The notes: generated from the letters alone by a model not told the origin. A stretch of DNA of 64,000 nucleotides from Scylla paramamosain (GCF_035594125.1 NC_087152.1:10782501-10846500); one strand, 5' to 3'; positions 48,330 through 61,359 are shown, counted from the stretch's first letter. Numbers and translations are program-made.

Positions 48330-48410
48330 GAAGTTTTTAGCCTCAAGAACTGGTGTGTGTAGGTCAGACGGCCTGCTGCAGTTTCCTTATTTTCTTATTC
48401 TCAATTTCTA
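48330..48410 (+). repeat. retroelement 3'-end motif, fragment
   Basis: GTGTGTAGGTCAGACGGCCT and GCTGCAGTTTCCTTATTTTC match the family at 36985 and 41372 (minus). Confidence 0.5.
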
Positions 48411-50150
48411 GTGTAGCGGGTAATCGAAGAAGTTTTAGTTTGCAACTGTAAGTCCTTATTAGGGTGTTGTAAAGGCTCTTTAACTTTGATATCGCTGCCA
48501 ACAAATTAACTTACCTCAACCTCCCCTGGTTGCACATGTGGTAGTAAAATGTACTGCTGCCCTGCACTCTATAAGCAGAAAGGGGTGGGAGAATTCCATT
48601 ATCTTAGTTAACTCTGTGCAAATAGAATTGATGTAGGGACTGGCGGAGAGCTAGGGAGGCGAGCCTTAGGAACACAGGACCATGACGGGAACAAAGTAAA
48701 AGTGAAGATGAGTTCAGAGTCCCCTTCTTAACGTCACACCTCACGGAAATTAATATAGACAAAAGCATAAAACCAATGAATCCAAAACATGAGAATAAAC
48801 AACCGGGGAGAGGCTGTGCAATGTAATAGAAAGCGATGACGAAATACTGCGATATACAACAACACAAAACATTAGAAGGAAATGTAGAAAATCATTAAAA
48901 GCATATACAAGGAAGAATAAAATAATTAAAGAATAGTGCATCAATTTGTAGCTAGTACAGTATTCAGAAGTGGCTGTAGAGCGAAAAGAAAAGTACCATA
49001 GTGTCTCGGGTGTTACAGAGCCATGTGCCAAATAGGACTAAAAGTTTTAAAAGCATGATCTCTTAACTGATGCTTCACGAGGATATCCAGACGAGCAGAA
49101 GCCAAATACAGTGTTCTTCATATCCATCATATATAACTCTGAGTGCAAGCCTACGAGTGGAAAAAATACTGGTGCCGTACGGTCCGTTTAATCTTCACAT
49201 GAGAAACCGTTTCTTTAAGTTATGTACATATGTTCCTCAGAGGTCAACGTTTTGGAATCGTAACGTATCAGCCAGTAGAAATAAAACCTTAACTCAGGAG
49301 AAGTACCACAACCACGAGTTCATTACTGGTAAAGGCCAGAATGACGTAGCAATGCTCTATTTGTTTTGTCATAAAGGCATCTTGTGTTGTTCTCTCGCAC
49401 ATTTTAGTCACAATATTTTTCTCACTCAAGCAAAATTAACAAATACTGTTACACGAGAACACTCTGTCCTTTACTAGCGCAACAAAAATAAATAAATAAA
49501 TGACCTTAAATTTGACTTTTTTTTTTACTTGGTATACTTTTTTCCAGATACGTATATACTATACATAAGTTTTCTACAAATTAATCACCTTGCGAGACGC
49601 TGAGTTTGACGAAACTGTTCTTTGCTTATTCATGAACAAACTGTACGAACTTTCAGCAACGAGGAGCTTGATGTATACGACCCCGGCATTCCTTCCCCGT
49701 AGCAACGCGTCCTAATATTCAAGACAAGGAGGAAGGAGGGAGCTGTACTGACGACTGTTTCACGAAAATAACCATTGACTTGATGAGAATCTGCAGAGAT
49801 CATTAGTGTGTCCTTCCACGATTGAAGCTAACAGGCAGCATGGTGACAGGTCAAGTTATTCACAGCCACAGTTCCCACCTTCGATTTCTTAACATTTGAC
49901 ACCTGAGCGGAGTTACTCGTTCAATATTCAGGACATTCGTAGCCAGTGCATTGGCCAAGTTGCTGATCCCCGTCATGCCGAGGAATGATAAACTAACCAT
50001 TCAAGAATCTCAAACTTTAGATAATCCTTTTCTGATTACACTCTTTAAGGACTGGCAACTTCAGCAGGTTTTTTTTTTATGCCCTTTTTTTTTTTTTGTT
50101 TCCCTACGTCAGAGTCCCTTTAACTCACACGAAAAAAAAAAAAAAAAGGA
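48411..50150. other. unique DNA, nothing recognised
   Basis: Long unannotated stretch, T/A runs at 49519, 50070-50098 and 50131-50147. A 135-codon plus-strand frame at 49070-49477 is unrecognised. Confidence 0.5.
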
Positions 50151-50405
50151 AGGAGTCGATGGGCTGAGTTGGCTAAGTGTCGTTTGTTGGTTGTTCTTCC
50201 TGGCCGAGGCTCCCAAGTAAACGTACGCCGGACTGACCCAATAAATCAACAGCCACCAACACTAAGACTAACAAAGACTGGAGGAGTCGATGGGATGAGC
50301 TGGATGAGTGTAGTTTGTTCTTCCTGGCTTAGGTTTAAACACACGCCAGACAGACCCAATAAATCAGAAGCCACCAACACCAAACATTTCACCACAGACG
50401 CCAGA
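50151..50405. repeat. two-copy tandem duplication, ~131-bp unit
   Basis: AGGAGTCGATGGGCTGAGTT at 50151 and AGGAGTCGATGGGATGAGCT at 50282, each followed by GTTCTTCCTGGC, GACCCAATAAATCA and GCCACCAACAC. Moderate divergence. Confidence 0.92.
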
Positions 50406-51004
50406 AATAAAAATATTAAATCTCCCTCTAATATCAAGCAACAATATGCGTGGAAAATCAACAAGCGTAAATACTAATCCGCTAACACTAATAAAGCTTT
50501 GTTATAATGAAATTATCTCCAGGCATACACCGTAAAACGTTTACCAGTTGTTTTTAATTAGATTTGTCGATAAAATACATTGAGTTCTGGGGACAGGACA
50601 GGCAGCGCGCGCCATACTGACACACTTTGGCATTTTATTCAGGATGAGAGAACAAACAATAAACAGGTTCATAGGTAAGTGATCTAATAGAAGGATAAAG
50701 TAAACCAATTTCGTGCAGTCAAGCTGATGACGGCCTTGTTTTGAGACATGTAGCGCGCCGGAGACACCTCCAATTCACCTTTGTAAACCCACATCCTCTC
50801 CTCTTACCTGTATAGCTGCATAGCTGTTTAAATACACAAGCAGGAATGCTTGCAGCTAAGGGATAAACCATGAAGGTACGCGACTCCGCCAACATAATAG
50901 GATGAAAGTACTAATGGAAAATAAACTCCAATTTAGGATGAAATGACGCTCAAAAGTACTCGAAAACACCAAGACATTCTTTACTATCAAAGTTACGCTA
51001 AAAG
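50406..51004. other. unique DNA, nothing recognised
   Basis: No feature supported. Confidence 0.5.
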
Positions 51005-51300
51005 TAAATGGAGAGTCTGAGGGATGGGTGAGGGTGATCTTCCCTTAACTGCACTCATCTGCCAAATCATCAGAGTCAATTCCTATACTTTCTCTTTTAT
51101 TCTTAGTAATCTAAATATATGTGAACTGTACGCATAAAACAAGGGGTGTTTAGGATAAAATGGAGAATCTCAGAGATGGCTGATCTTTTCTTCACTGCAC
51201 TCATCTGCCAAATCATCAGAGTCGATGCGTTTACTTTGTGTTTTATTCCTGGTAATCTAAATCTGTGTGAACTGCACGTAACTAAAATTCACGTGCGATT
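51005..51300. repeat. two-copy tandem duplication, ~146-bp unit
   Basis: GCACTCATCTGCCAAATCAT at 51051 and again at 51197, followed in both by CAGAGTC(A/G)AT, TTTATTC, GGTAATCTAAAT or AGTAATCTAAAT and GTGAACTG. Confidence 0.92.
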
Positions 51301-52010
51301 AGTGTTTCCTGATTCGGAGACAATCCTCGTCAGCTGGAGACTAAATGTACAGCCTCCGCGGCGTCGCCAGGGACAGACTGGTACCGAGAACAGGCTTAGT
51401 GCCGGTCACCTGACGCAGCCTGGGAATGGACAGCAATACACCAGCGCAGACAGCCTGGCGCCATGCTGCACAAGACCCCTATAGCGCCCGTGATTACAAC
51501 ACGGTCCCCTTCACTCAGTTTGCAGAGTTCATCTAGGAAATTAGTAGACAACTTTGGTCTTTTACAGTCCGGTCACAGCGGACAGCGGGTGCCGGTCCCC
51601 GCTCTGGTGTCCCTGTAACTTAATTCTTCACACTCAGCGCCGGGCCGCCGCCGACCCGTCAGCTATTTTCAATGTCGCCCCACATTCGCTCTGATTCAGC
51701 TATTAACTGATGATATGCCGGACGTTTCCCTCCAGATGTTAACCGAATCCTCATAATTTGCTTAATTGCAGCAGTGGAGAGTTTGGAACATGAGCGCCCA
51801 GCAGAAGTTCACGGGTTCCATGGCTGCGTGGCGCGACGCCTGCATCGCCACCTGCCGCTGCTGACAAGATGCGTCCGGCATGCAACGCCAGAACACACTT
51901 ACTTTGCCTCAGTTTAGCACCACACTCAGACAGGCACAATTAATTAATATTACTTTACCATAATTTAGTGTTATATTCAAACAGGAAAAAAAAAATTCAT
52001 AAACAAACAC
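51301..52010. other. unique GC-richer DNA, nothing recognised
   Basis: No exon or repeat supported. Confidence 0.5.
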
Positions 52011-52180
52011 ACACACACACACACATATAACATATACACATTGTCATGCTGCTATGTAGACAGACAGATAGATAGACAGATAGATAGACAGATAGACAGA
52101 TAGACTGACAGGTAGACAGACAAAAAGACATAGATAATAAATAAATAGATAAAGAGATAAGAGCTCTTTTGGAATTATCT
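52011..52180. repeat. (GATA/GACA)n with short (AC)n
   Basis: AC at about 52004-52024, then imperfect GACAGATA/GATAGACA words at 52058-52175. Confidence 0.9.
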
Positions 52181-53689
<1,509 letters not shown>

Positions 53690-53930
53690 GGGTCATTCTC
53701 CGTCCTTGTCACTGAAAGGAAAGAGAGAGAATAGAAGAAAACAAGAAACACACAAAGGAGAAAAGAAAATGAAAGAAAGAAAGAAAAGTCCATGTCACTG
53801 AAAAAAAAGAAAGGAAGAATTCAAGAAAGAAAGAAAAAGAAGGAAAGAAAAGAAAGAAACGACCATGTCACTGAAAAGAAAGAAAAAAGAAGGAAAGAAA
53901 GAAAGGGAAGAAAGAAAAAGAAAGAAATCC
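53690..53930. repeat. GAAA-rich tandem repeat with conserved spacer
   Basis: Three copies of a (C)CATGTCACTGAAAA-type spacer (near 53695, 53790 and 53862) separate degenerate GAAAGAAAGAAA stretches. Confidence 0.8.
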
Positions 53931-54169
53931 ATGCAGCTTGTTATGCCTAAAACTGACACCAGACGAATATTAGGTTTAAAGAGTAGCAATTCAGGAAAAC
54001 AGAACTAAACAGAGAAACGAGATCAGGCATTCTCGGGGGCGCTACGCAATAAAGGAAAAGGGAGAGATGAGTAAAGTACGCACGTGCCGGGAGAGGCCTG
54101 GGTCCTGCACTAAACAAACAATCGGTAATGTTAAGAGCGTTCGGTTTGTCTGCCCGTATGCTTGTATGT

Positions 54170-54172
<3 letters not shown>

Positions 54173-54245
<73 letters not shown>
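54173..54245. repeat. (TC)n microsatellite
   Basis: About 73 bp TC with one late T interruption. Confidence 0.98.
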
Positions 54246-54246
<1 letters not shown>

Positions 54247-54564
54247 AAACACACACGAGGGCAATTCAAGGACAGAACTAACGCCAGTCACCGAAGAACC
54301 ATTGATATCCTGTAATGAAAAATGACGACGTTTCAAATATCCCGATTCGATCAGTAGTCATGGCAAGAAACCTGTACATGAGGAGGCAGAGCGGGTGTAG
54401 CAAGCCGATTTGCTCCCGGGATGTGTTCTTGCGCCACATCCACACACATTCTGCAAGCAGTGTAGTCTGTCATGTTGCCAAGATGCATTTTTTTTATTAT
54501 AGCCAATGGGTACCTGTAATATTACATTTTATTACGCATACAATTACATTCTATTACGCTACAC

Positions 54565-54596
<32 letters not shown>

Positions 54597-55685
54597 GGGA
54601 AGGCGAGGACATCTTTCTTCCTATTTCTCTAACATTAATCTTTCAAAATATGTCTGGTATACACATTTTGAAAATTTCATTAACACAGCGGCACCTGCGG
54701 ATTTTAAGACCCTCACGAGTAACACATGCGTGATCCTCAGGGAATGAAAATGATCCTTGTATCCGTTGCCCTTTGAAGGCTGCAAGAGGCTGGCGAAAGG
54801 CAATGCGACTCACAACGTGTAAGCCTCTTACTCGTACCTGGCGTCCTTTTCAGCACCGAGGTACGTTGTGTATATACATACATAACTCCTGGCTGCACGT
54901 CCTCACTGTACCTCCTGGCTGTTGACGGAGTACAGATAACGCAGCCTTAAGTCTCAGCGACACGTCAAATTCCAGCCATCCTTTCATCCCTCGATGCACT
55001 AGGTGTCCCAAGAGTAGCGTCTCCGTTCCGACACGTCGACTTTCCAGACATTTCACTAAGGAATTCCTTCTCTTTTTTCTCCTATGTGGACCGAGTGCAT
55101 AGTGTTTTCGCTGTCCCCTGTGGGTGCTATAAGTCCCTTACTGCACTAGGTGGTCTAAGGGCAACACATCTCAGTTGCCCCAGTCAGGTGCTCCAATGTT
55201 AGTATACCAGGTAGCCTGAGGACACGTGTAACGCCAGCCGGGGCCATCCCTCGAGGCGACCAGAGGACAGCCATCAATGAAGCAAGATGTAAGGACCACT
55301 TTTTTAGTGTCCATTGCACTCTGCCCGACACAGATATAAAGGACTAGTAACGAGATTTTCTCTTGAAAGCCGCGAGACCCTTGACAGAAAGAAAGGAAGA
55401 GAAAAGTGGTGGAAAATAAAAGTATACTCGTACAAATAATAAAAAACGATGAAAGAACATCTAATTTGCGACTTGCATCCACGCAGTGCCGCCTCAAGCC
55501 CTACACAAACCTGCTCTCCTTTACGCACACATAGAGTAGTTAAATCTTACATTCGCACTGGTGCTCCCGCATACCTATTACAGCTTTAAGCCGCGAGAAA
55601 ATGTTGGGTAATATATCATGGTGAATGTATAACACTGTTACTGCTGCTACTGCCAGAACTACTAAGGATTGCAAAGGTGATGACG
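54246..55685. other. unique DNA, nothing recognised
   Basis: Poly-T at 54566-54583 followed by a short GT run. 54840-55270 holds loose duplicates such as TGCACTAGGTGTCC and TGCACTAGGTGGTC. No gene supported. Confidence 0.5.
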
Positions 55686-55711
55686 ATAATAATAATAATA
55701 ATAATAATAAT

Positions 55712-55742
<31 letters not shown>

Positions 55743-55756
55743 TTTTTATATTTTTA

Positions 55757-55810
<54 letters not shown>

Positions 55811-55890
55811 CATTAATGATAATAATATGTTTAGCACTGTTGCTAGTGCTGTTGTTGTTGTTGTTGTTATTGTTGTTGTTGTTGTTGCTA
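55686..55890. repeat. (AAT)n facing (ATT)n near-palindrome, then (TTG)n
   Basis: About 55 bp of AAT, a centre of TATTTTTATATTTTTATA, and about 55 bp of ATT form a near-perfect inverted repeat. A (TTG)n run at about 55849-55886 follows. Confidence 0.95.
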
Positions 55891-56630
55891 AAAATTAAAA
55901 TTTTCATTATTTTCTTTTTATTATTTTCATCATCATTACATTATCATCATTACTATTACCATTACAAACATCGTCATCATCACTATTACCACCACCATAA
56001 GTGAGAACCCCCCAGTACCACCACCACTACCACCACCACCACCATTCCAGGGGCAAGGTGAACACGGCTGAGAACAACGAAATGCGGCACGATCGACTTT
56101 TGGCAGCGAAGCGAAGCGAGGCCTGGCGCAAGATAAACTAATCATGTTCCGGACTGCCTCACAACGCCGCGTGGGTTTGCAGCCTTTGCACACTGCAAGC
56201 GTGAGGGGACCGAGGTGGATGGAAAGGGAGAAGGAAAGAGAAGGAAGGAGGCTAGACAGGGAGGTAAGACCGGGGGAAAGTCAAGAGCATTCCATCCCTC
56301 CCATCCCCTCCCATCCTATCCCATCCCCTCACTCCCAGACACCATTAAGACACTCGCCCGCTATTACCTGCACAGTCTCACCCCCTCCTCGCCTTCCTTC
56401 CAATCCCTTGCACGCCTTGGAGCCACAACGAACACAACCAGATTATTCTCCCGAACCTCACCATTTCTTGTCGAGGGGCAGGAGTTAAACACGCGCCCGC
56501 CCGCTGACCTCTTGCTTCACCACAGCCTCGCCTCCCCAAGGGTTGTGCCTGTGCTTTTGTTTATAGTTTTAGGTGCGTGCGTTTCTGCGTTAGGGATTAT
56601 TGTGCCGGAATACTGTTAGTCTTGGGAGGA
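55891..56630. other. trinucleotide-rich patch, then unique DNA
   Basis: 55915-56045 is degenerate CAT/CAC/ACC trinucleotide. 56280-56335 repeats CCATCCCCTCCCATCCTATC-like words. No gene supported. Confidence 0.55.
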
Positions 56631-56820
56631 GAATGAAGTCAGAGAGATAGACACGCATTTAGACAGTCATACAAGCATGCAAACAGACAGATACTAAAAA
56701 GATAGGCAGAAACAGACATAAATATAAAGGCCTACAGACACACAAACTGAGTGACAGACAAACAAAGAGAAAGATATGCAGATACAGAAAAAAAGAGAAA
56801 CAGACAGAAAAACACAGACA
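56631..56820. repeat. degenerate RACA tract
   Basis: GACAGACA, AACAGACAGAT and AAACACAGACA words without a strict period. It abuts the left end of the outer transposon-like element. Confidence 0.7.
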
Positions 56821-57489
56821 CGACCGATTTCACAGTCGCTTCCTTTTGTTGTGATCATTACCAATGTGTGGTGATGTCCACCACCAACAACAAATCCGAT
56901 TTCACAGTCGCTTTTCGCGGCGTCATTTTTTTTTTTTTTTTTTAATCCTTACCAGAAATTGGAACCTCTGGTAACACTGGCTTGGGAGTTGCTGGGCCTC
57001 CCCAGTGGGGCTTACCGATTTTTTGCAAATAGCACAAGTTCTTATCCTCTTGTAGTTGTATTATTTCCTAAATTATATATTAAAATTATTTAACAGCACA
57101 GCAATACTTCCTAGGCTATAATAGTAATATGACTGAACTTAAGAATTTGGATGGCGGCGTGAACTCACTTCACCAGCTGGCAGCTGATGAAAACATCACT
57201 ACCTGTCACCCTTATTTCATTTGCTACCCCTCCTTGGTTAGACTCCTTTAATAATCTTGACTTACGCGTAGAGTGTATGGAATTTGTCACCTAAGACAAA
57301 TATTGAAGAGTATTTAAATAACATTACGGTTTCTATCAGAGGGCTGGGTTTGGTTAGGCTACGTTTAGATTAATTCAGTTCATTAATTCCATTGATAATC
57401 CTTTCATTATGTAGATTGTGATTTAAAAAAAATCTTAATTTTGTCTAGAAATAAATATATCTAGTCACTCCTCAAACTTAATAGGCTAA

Positions 57490-58575
57490 GGGCCTTTTTC
57501 ACAATCGCTTCCTGTTGTGATCGTTACCAATGAGTGGTGATGTCCGATTTCACGGGCGTTTTTTTTTTTTTTTTTTTCGCGGCGTTGTTTGTTTTGATCC
57601 TTACCAGAAACAAGAACCTTTGGTAACGCTGGCTTGGGAGCTGCTGGACCTCCCCTATGAAGCTTACCAATGCATTTATTTCCTGCAAATATCACAAGTT
57701 CTTATCCTCTTGTAATTGTCTTATTTCTTAATTTTACAATTATTTAACAATACAACATTTTGTAGGCTATCATAGTAATATGATGAAAAAAAAAATTCAA
57801 GAAGAATTTGGATGGCGGCGTGAATACACTTCCCCACCTGATGTAAACTTCACTACCTGTCACCCTTATTTTATCTACTATACCTCCTTGGTTAAAAACT
57901 GTAATAATTTTCACATACGCAGAGGGTGCACAGAATTGGTCATCAGACGGCTAGGCTTGCTTCCGTGAGGCTAGGTTCAGATTAATTCACTTCATTAATT
58001 CAAGTGTTAATCATGATTGAATGTTAATCAAGTGTTAGATCATGATTGAATGAAAAAGCAGCATATTTTTGCTGAGAAATAAACAATCACTGACTCAAAA
58101 TTAGTAGGCTAGGGCTATTTCCATAAAACCCGAAATATTTAAATCTAACATTGTACGAGTACAGAACTGAGGAAGAGAGAAATAAATCATTTATGTGCCT
58201 AGTTGGCATACGCAGAGTTTGCCGAATGTTAGGTAGATATTCAAAGGGAAGAAGTTAAATCTCTAAATGTAATTATGTTTGCAGTGGATGGATATGGCGT
58301 GTTAAAGGCATCAGTAATGTAATTCAATATTCCATGCCTTTCTCTTTCTTTTATTGCTGGCGTAGTCAGTTCTTTTGTCATGAATTGACTCATTTAGTTT
58401 AATAAGGGGTCTCCGGCAAACCAACATTACCGAATCAGAGGTATTCGTTTTGTTATGATCATTACCAGGTTGGGGATCATAGAAACCACGAAAACAACGA
58501 TTGTGAAATCGGATCGAGGTGTTGGTAATGCCTGATACCAGGTTGGTAAGGTTCTTGCGACTGTGAAATTGGCTC
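57490..58575. mobile_element. PIF/Harbinger-like non-autonomous element, inner copy
   Basis: Left end GGGCCTTTTTCACAATCGC, right end GCGACTGTGAAATTGGCTC (15 of 19 matching as inverted repeats), flanked on both sides by TAA (57487-57489 and 58576-58578). The target lies inside an older member of the same family: the sequence around the empty site (TAGGC, TAA, GATTATTTCCATAAAACC) aligns with the uninterrupted TAGGCTAGGGCTATTTCC region at 58105-58122 of the inner copy. Subterminal repeats of the end motif lie at about 57546 (TCCGATTTCACGGGCG) and 58496 (ACGATTGTGAAATCGG). Length 1086 bp, no transposase ORF, so it would depend on an enzyme supplied in trans. Confidence 0.82.
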
Positions 58576-58600
58576 TAAGATTATTTCCATAAAACCGGAT

Positions 58601-58680
58601 ATATTTCAATATAACAATGTATATGTAAAACAATGAGGGAATATTTCAATATAACAATGTATGTGTAAAACAATGAGGGA
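58601..58680. repeat. 40-bp tandem duplication inside the outer element
   Basis: Two 40-bp copies (58601 and 58641), each starting ATATTTCAATATAACAATGT and ending AAAACAATGAGGGA, differ at one base or so and are absent from the inner copy. Confidence 0.95.
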
Positions 58681-59101
58681 GAGATGAATAGATAATTTAT
58701 TATGCGCCTGGTTGGCAAAAAGCAGAGTTCGGTGAATGTTAGACGGATATTCAAAGTAAAAAATTTAAATTACAAAATGTAACCATAATGATAATGGATA
58801 TATGATGTACTTCCACGCCTTTCTCCTTTTTTTTCTTTTCTTTTTTTTTTTTTTTTTTTTTAGTGCCGGTATGGTTACTTTTGTGAAGAATTCACTCCTT
58901 TTCCCTAATGAGGCCTCTCCGGCATACCAACATTACCGAATCAGCAGTCTTTGTTTCGTTATGATCGACACCACGTTCGGGATTACCAAAACCACGAAAA
59001 CAACGACGGTGAAATCGGATCGAGGTGTCGGTAAAACCTGTTACCACAGGCTGGTGAGGGTTTTCGTTGGGAACGTTAAAAAGCGACTTTGAAATCGGCC
59101 C

Positions 59102-60110
59102 TAAGGCCTTATTCACAGGTCTTCTGTTCCATCACTTAAGGCTTAGTTTTCTTTATTTCATCATTTCAGGTGTTCTTCACAGGTCCTTCGTTTCATCACT
59201 TCTTTTTCTTTGTTTCATCACCTAAAACCTTTTATACAGGTCCTATATTTTATCACATTTCTTTGTTTCATCACTAACGCCTTCTTCACAGGTCCTTTGC
59301 TTCATCACTAAGCCTTCTTTTCTTTATTTCGTCACTTACGGCCTACTTCACAGGTCCTTTATTTTATCACTTATCTTTGTGTCATCACTTTACAGCCTAC
59401 TTCACAGGTGTTTTGTTTTATCACTTCTTTGTGTCATACCTTAAGGCCTATTTCACAGGTCCTTTATTTCACCACTTCTTTTCTTTGTATTATCACTTAA
59501 GGCTTACTTCACAGGTCCTTCGTTTCATCACTTTAGGCTTCTTTTCTTTATTTCATCACTTCTTTTCTTTGTTTCATTGCTTAAGGTCTTCTTCAAAGAT
59601 CCTTTGTTTCATCATTTCTTTTCTTTGTTTAATCATTTAAGACCTTCTACACAGGTCCTTTATTTCATTGCTTTTCTTTGTTTCATAACTAAGGCCTACT
59701 TCAAAGGTCCTTTATTTTATCACTGCTTTTATTTGTTTCGTCACTTATGGTCTTTTTTTTCACAGGTCCGTCCCATCACTTTAGTCTCCTTTTCTTTGTT
59801 TCACCACTTATGGCCTTCTACACAGGTCCTTTATTTCATCACTTCTTTTCTTTGTGTTTCATCACTTATGGCTTTTTCTATATTTCATCACTTCTTTTCT
59901 TTGTTTCATCGCTTAAGGCCTACTTCACAGGTCCTTTATTTCATCACTTGCATTGCACTATTGTCCTTCTTTTCTTTATCATTCATTTATTTTCTTTATT
60001 TCATCACTAAAGGCCTACTTCACAGGTCCTTTATTTCATCACTTCCTTTCTTTGTGTCATCACTTAAGCTTCTTCACAGATTTTATTTTCATCACGCTCA
60101 TCACACTTAA
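59102..60110. repeat. satellite array A, ~53-60-bp unit, diverged edge
   Basis: Repeats of CACTTAAGGCCTTCTTCACA and GGTCCTTTGTTTCATCACTT with variable CTTTTCTTTGTTTCATCA spacers. The first unit starts at the TAAGGCC that touches the right end of the outer transposon. Units here are the most diverged, as expected at an array edge. Confidence 0.93.
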
Positions 60111-60185
60111 GGTTCTATATACCTTTCCCTTTATTTTCTTCCCTTTACCTCCCTCTTCTTTTTATTTCCTTACCCAAGCATTTAT

Positions 60186-60206
60186 TTATTTATTTATTTA
60201 TGTTTA
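60186..60206. repeat. short (TTTA)n
   Basis: Five TTTA units between arrays A and B. Confidence 0.9.
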
Positions 60207-60210
60207 ATAT

Positions 60211-60610
60211 TCTTCTTTATACTTCCACATCCAATCTTCTAATCACCTTTTCCAGTTCATTCTTCTCTGTACTTCTCTACCCAGTCCTATGACCACTTTC
60301 TCTATCTCATTCTTCTTTGTACATTCTTATTCTACGCTCTAGTCACCATCTCCATCTCGTTCTTCTTTGTACTTCCTTATCCTACGCTCTGATCGCATTC
60401 TCCATCTCTTTCTTCTTTGTACTTCCTTATCCAACGTTTTAATCACTCTCTCCATCTCTTTCTTCTTTGTACATCCTTATCCCACGCTCTAGTCACCCAC
60501 TCCATCTCGTTCTTCTTTATACTTCTTTATCCAACGCTCTAATTACATTCTCCATCTCTTTCTTCTCTGTACTTCCATGTCCAGTGTCCATTCCTCCCCA
60601 CTCTTCGTCG
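60211..60610. repeat. satellite array B, exact 50-bp unit, 8 copies
   Basis: TCTTCTTTGTACTTCCTTAT starts units at 60211, 60261, 60311, 60361, 60411, 60461, 60511 and 60561, always 50 bp apart. Each continues with CCAACGCTCTAATCAC or variant and TCCATCTC(T/G)T. The sequence differs from array A although the period is close. Confidence 0.97.
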
Positions 60611-60699
60611 CTTTCCCTGGACGTGCTTGGTATTTTGCTTCTTTTGCTTCCTTACAGAGTATCTATTTCACACCACTCTAAGTTGCTTTTCATTTAATT

Positions 60700-61355
60700 T
60701 ATTTTTACTGTTGTCGTTATTTCATTTGTTTTCTCTTTCTTCATTTAATTTTCTTGTTTTTTTTTTTACTATTTTCATTATTTTATTAATTTTGTTTCTT
60801 TATTTCATTTTATTATTTTTACTATTTTCATTTTTTTGTTCGTTTTTTTTATTTATTTATTTGCTTTTATTATTTTTACTGTTTCTTTATTATTTTATTC
60901 GTTTTCTATTTCTTTATTTTCTTTTATTATTTTTACTCTTCATTATTTCATTCGTTTTTTTTTTCTTGTTGACTTATTATTTTTATTACTTTCATTATTT
61001 TATTCGTTTTCTATTTCTTTTGTTTACTTTTATTATTTTTTTATTATTTTTTCATTATTTTATTTATTTTTTTATTTCTTTATTTATTTTTTATTTTTTT
61101 ATTCGTTTTATATTTCTTTATCTAGTTTTTTTATTTTCATCATTTTATTTTTTTTTTATTTATTTAATTTTATTATTTTTAGCGTTTCCATTATTTTATT
61201 TATTTTCTATTTCTTTATTTACTTTTATTATTTTTATTGTTTTTTATTATTTTATTCGTTTTTTTTTATTTATTATTTATTTTTTTATTATTTTTATTAT
61301 TTACATTCTTTTATTCGTTTTCTATTTCTTTATCTAATTTTATTATTTTTTTTCT
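60700..61355. repeat. satellite array C, T-rich, ~50-60-bp unit
   Basis: ATTATTTTATTCGTTTTCTA-like units with ATTCGTTT near 60837, 60897, 60948, 61000, 61106, 61254 and 61313, spaced at about 50-60 bp or multiples, joined by TTTCTTTATTTACTTTTATT. Homopolymer slippage blurs the period. Plus-strand Phe/Leu/Ile/Tyr-rich frames over 150 codons long are by-products. Confidence 0.8.
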
Positions 61356-61359
61356 TTAT

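Larger units (their letters stand above)
56821..59101. mobile_element. PIF/Harbinger-like non-autonomous element, outer copy, interrupted
   Basis: Left end CGACCGATTTCACAGTCGC; right end GCGACTTTGAAATCGGCCC. These are inverted repeats with 16 of 19 matches after the left end's first bases are allowed to have decayed. About 60 bp inside the left end the CCGATTTCACAGTCGC motif occurs again (near 56875), and an ACGGTGAAATCGG form lies inside the right end (near 59010). The copy is split by the inner element at 57490-58575. Rejoining 56821-57489 with 58579-59101 gives about 1.19 kb collinear with the inner copy. The right half holds a fresh 40-bp tandem duplication (58601-58680). No transposase or DNA-binding ORF is visible. 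Harbinger is inferred from the 3-bp TAA target duplication of the inner copy and GGGCC termini. Confidence 0.72.

Noticed and set aside
49070..49477. 135-codon plus-strand open frame
   Set aside because: Unrecognised, AT-rich surroundings, no supporting signals.
51146..51484. 112-codon plus-strand open frame
   Set aside because: Its first half lies in the second copy of the 146-bp tandem duplication and is not open in the first copy, so it is unlikely to be a conserved exon.
57780..57968. 62-codon frame inside the inner transposon-like element
   Set aside because: No similarity to Harbinger transposase or its Myb-like partner that I can see. The copy at the matching place in the outer element is broken, so the element is taken as non-autonomous.
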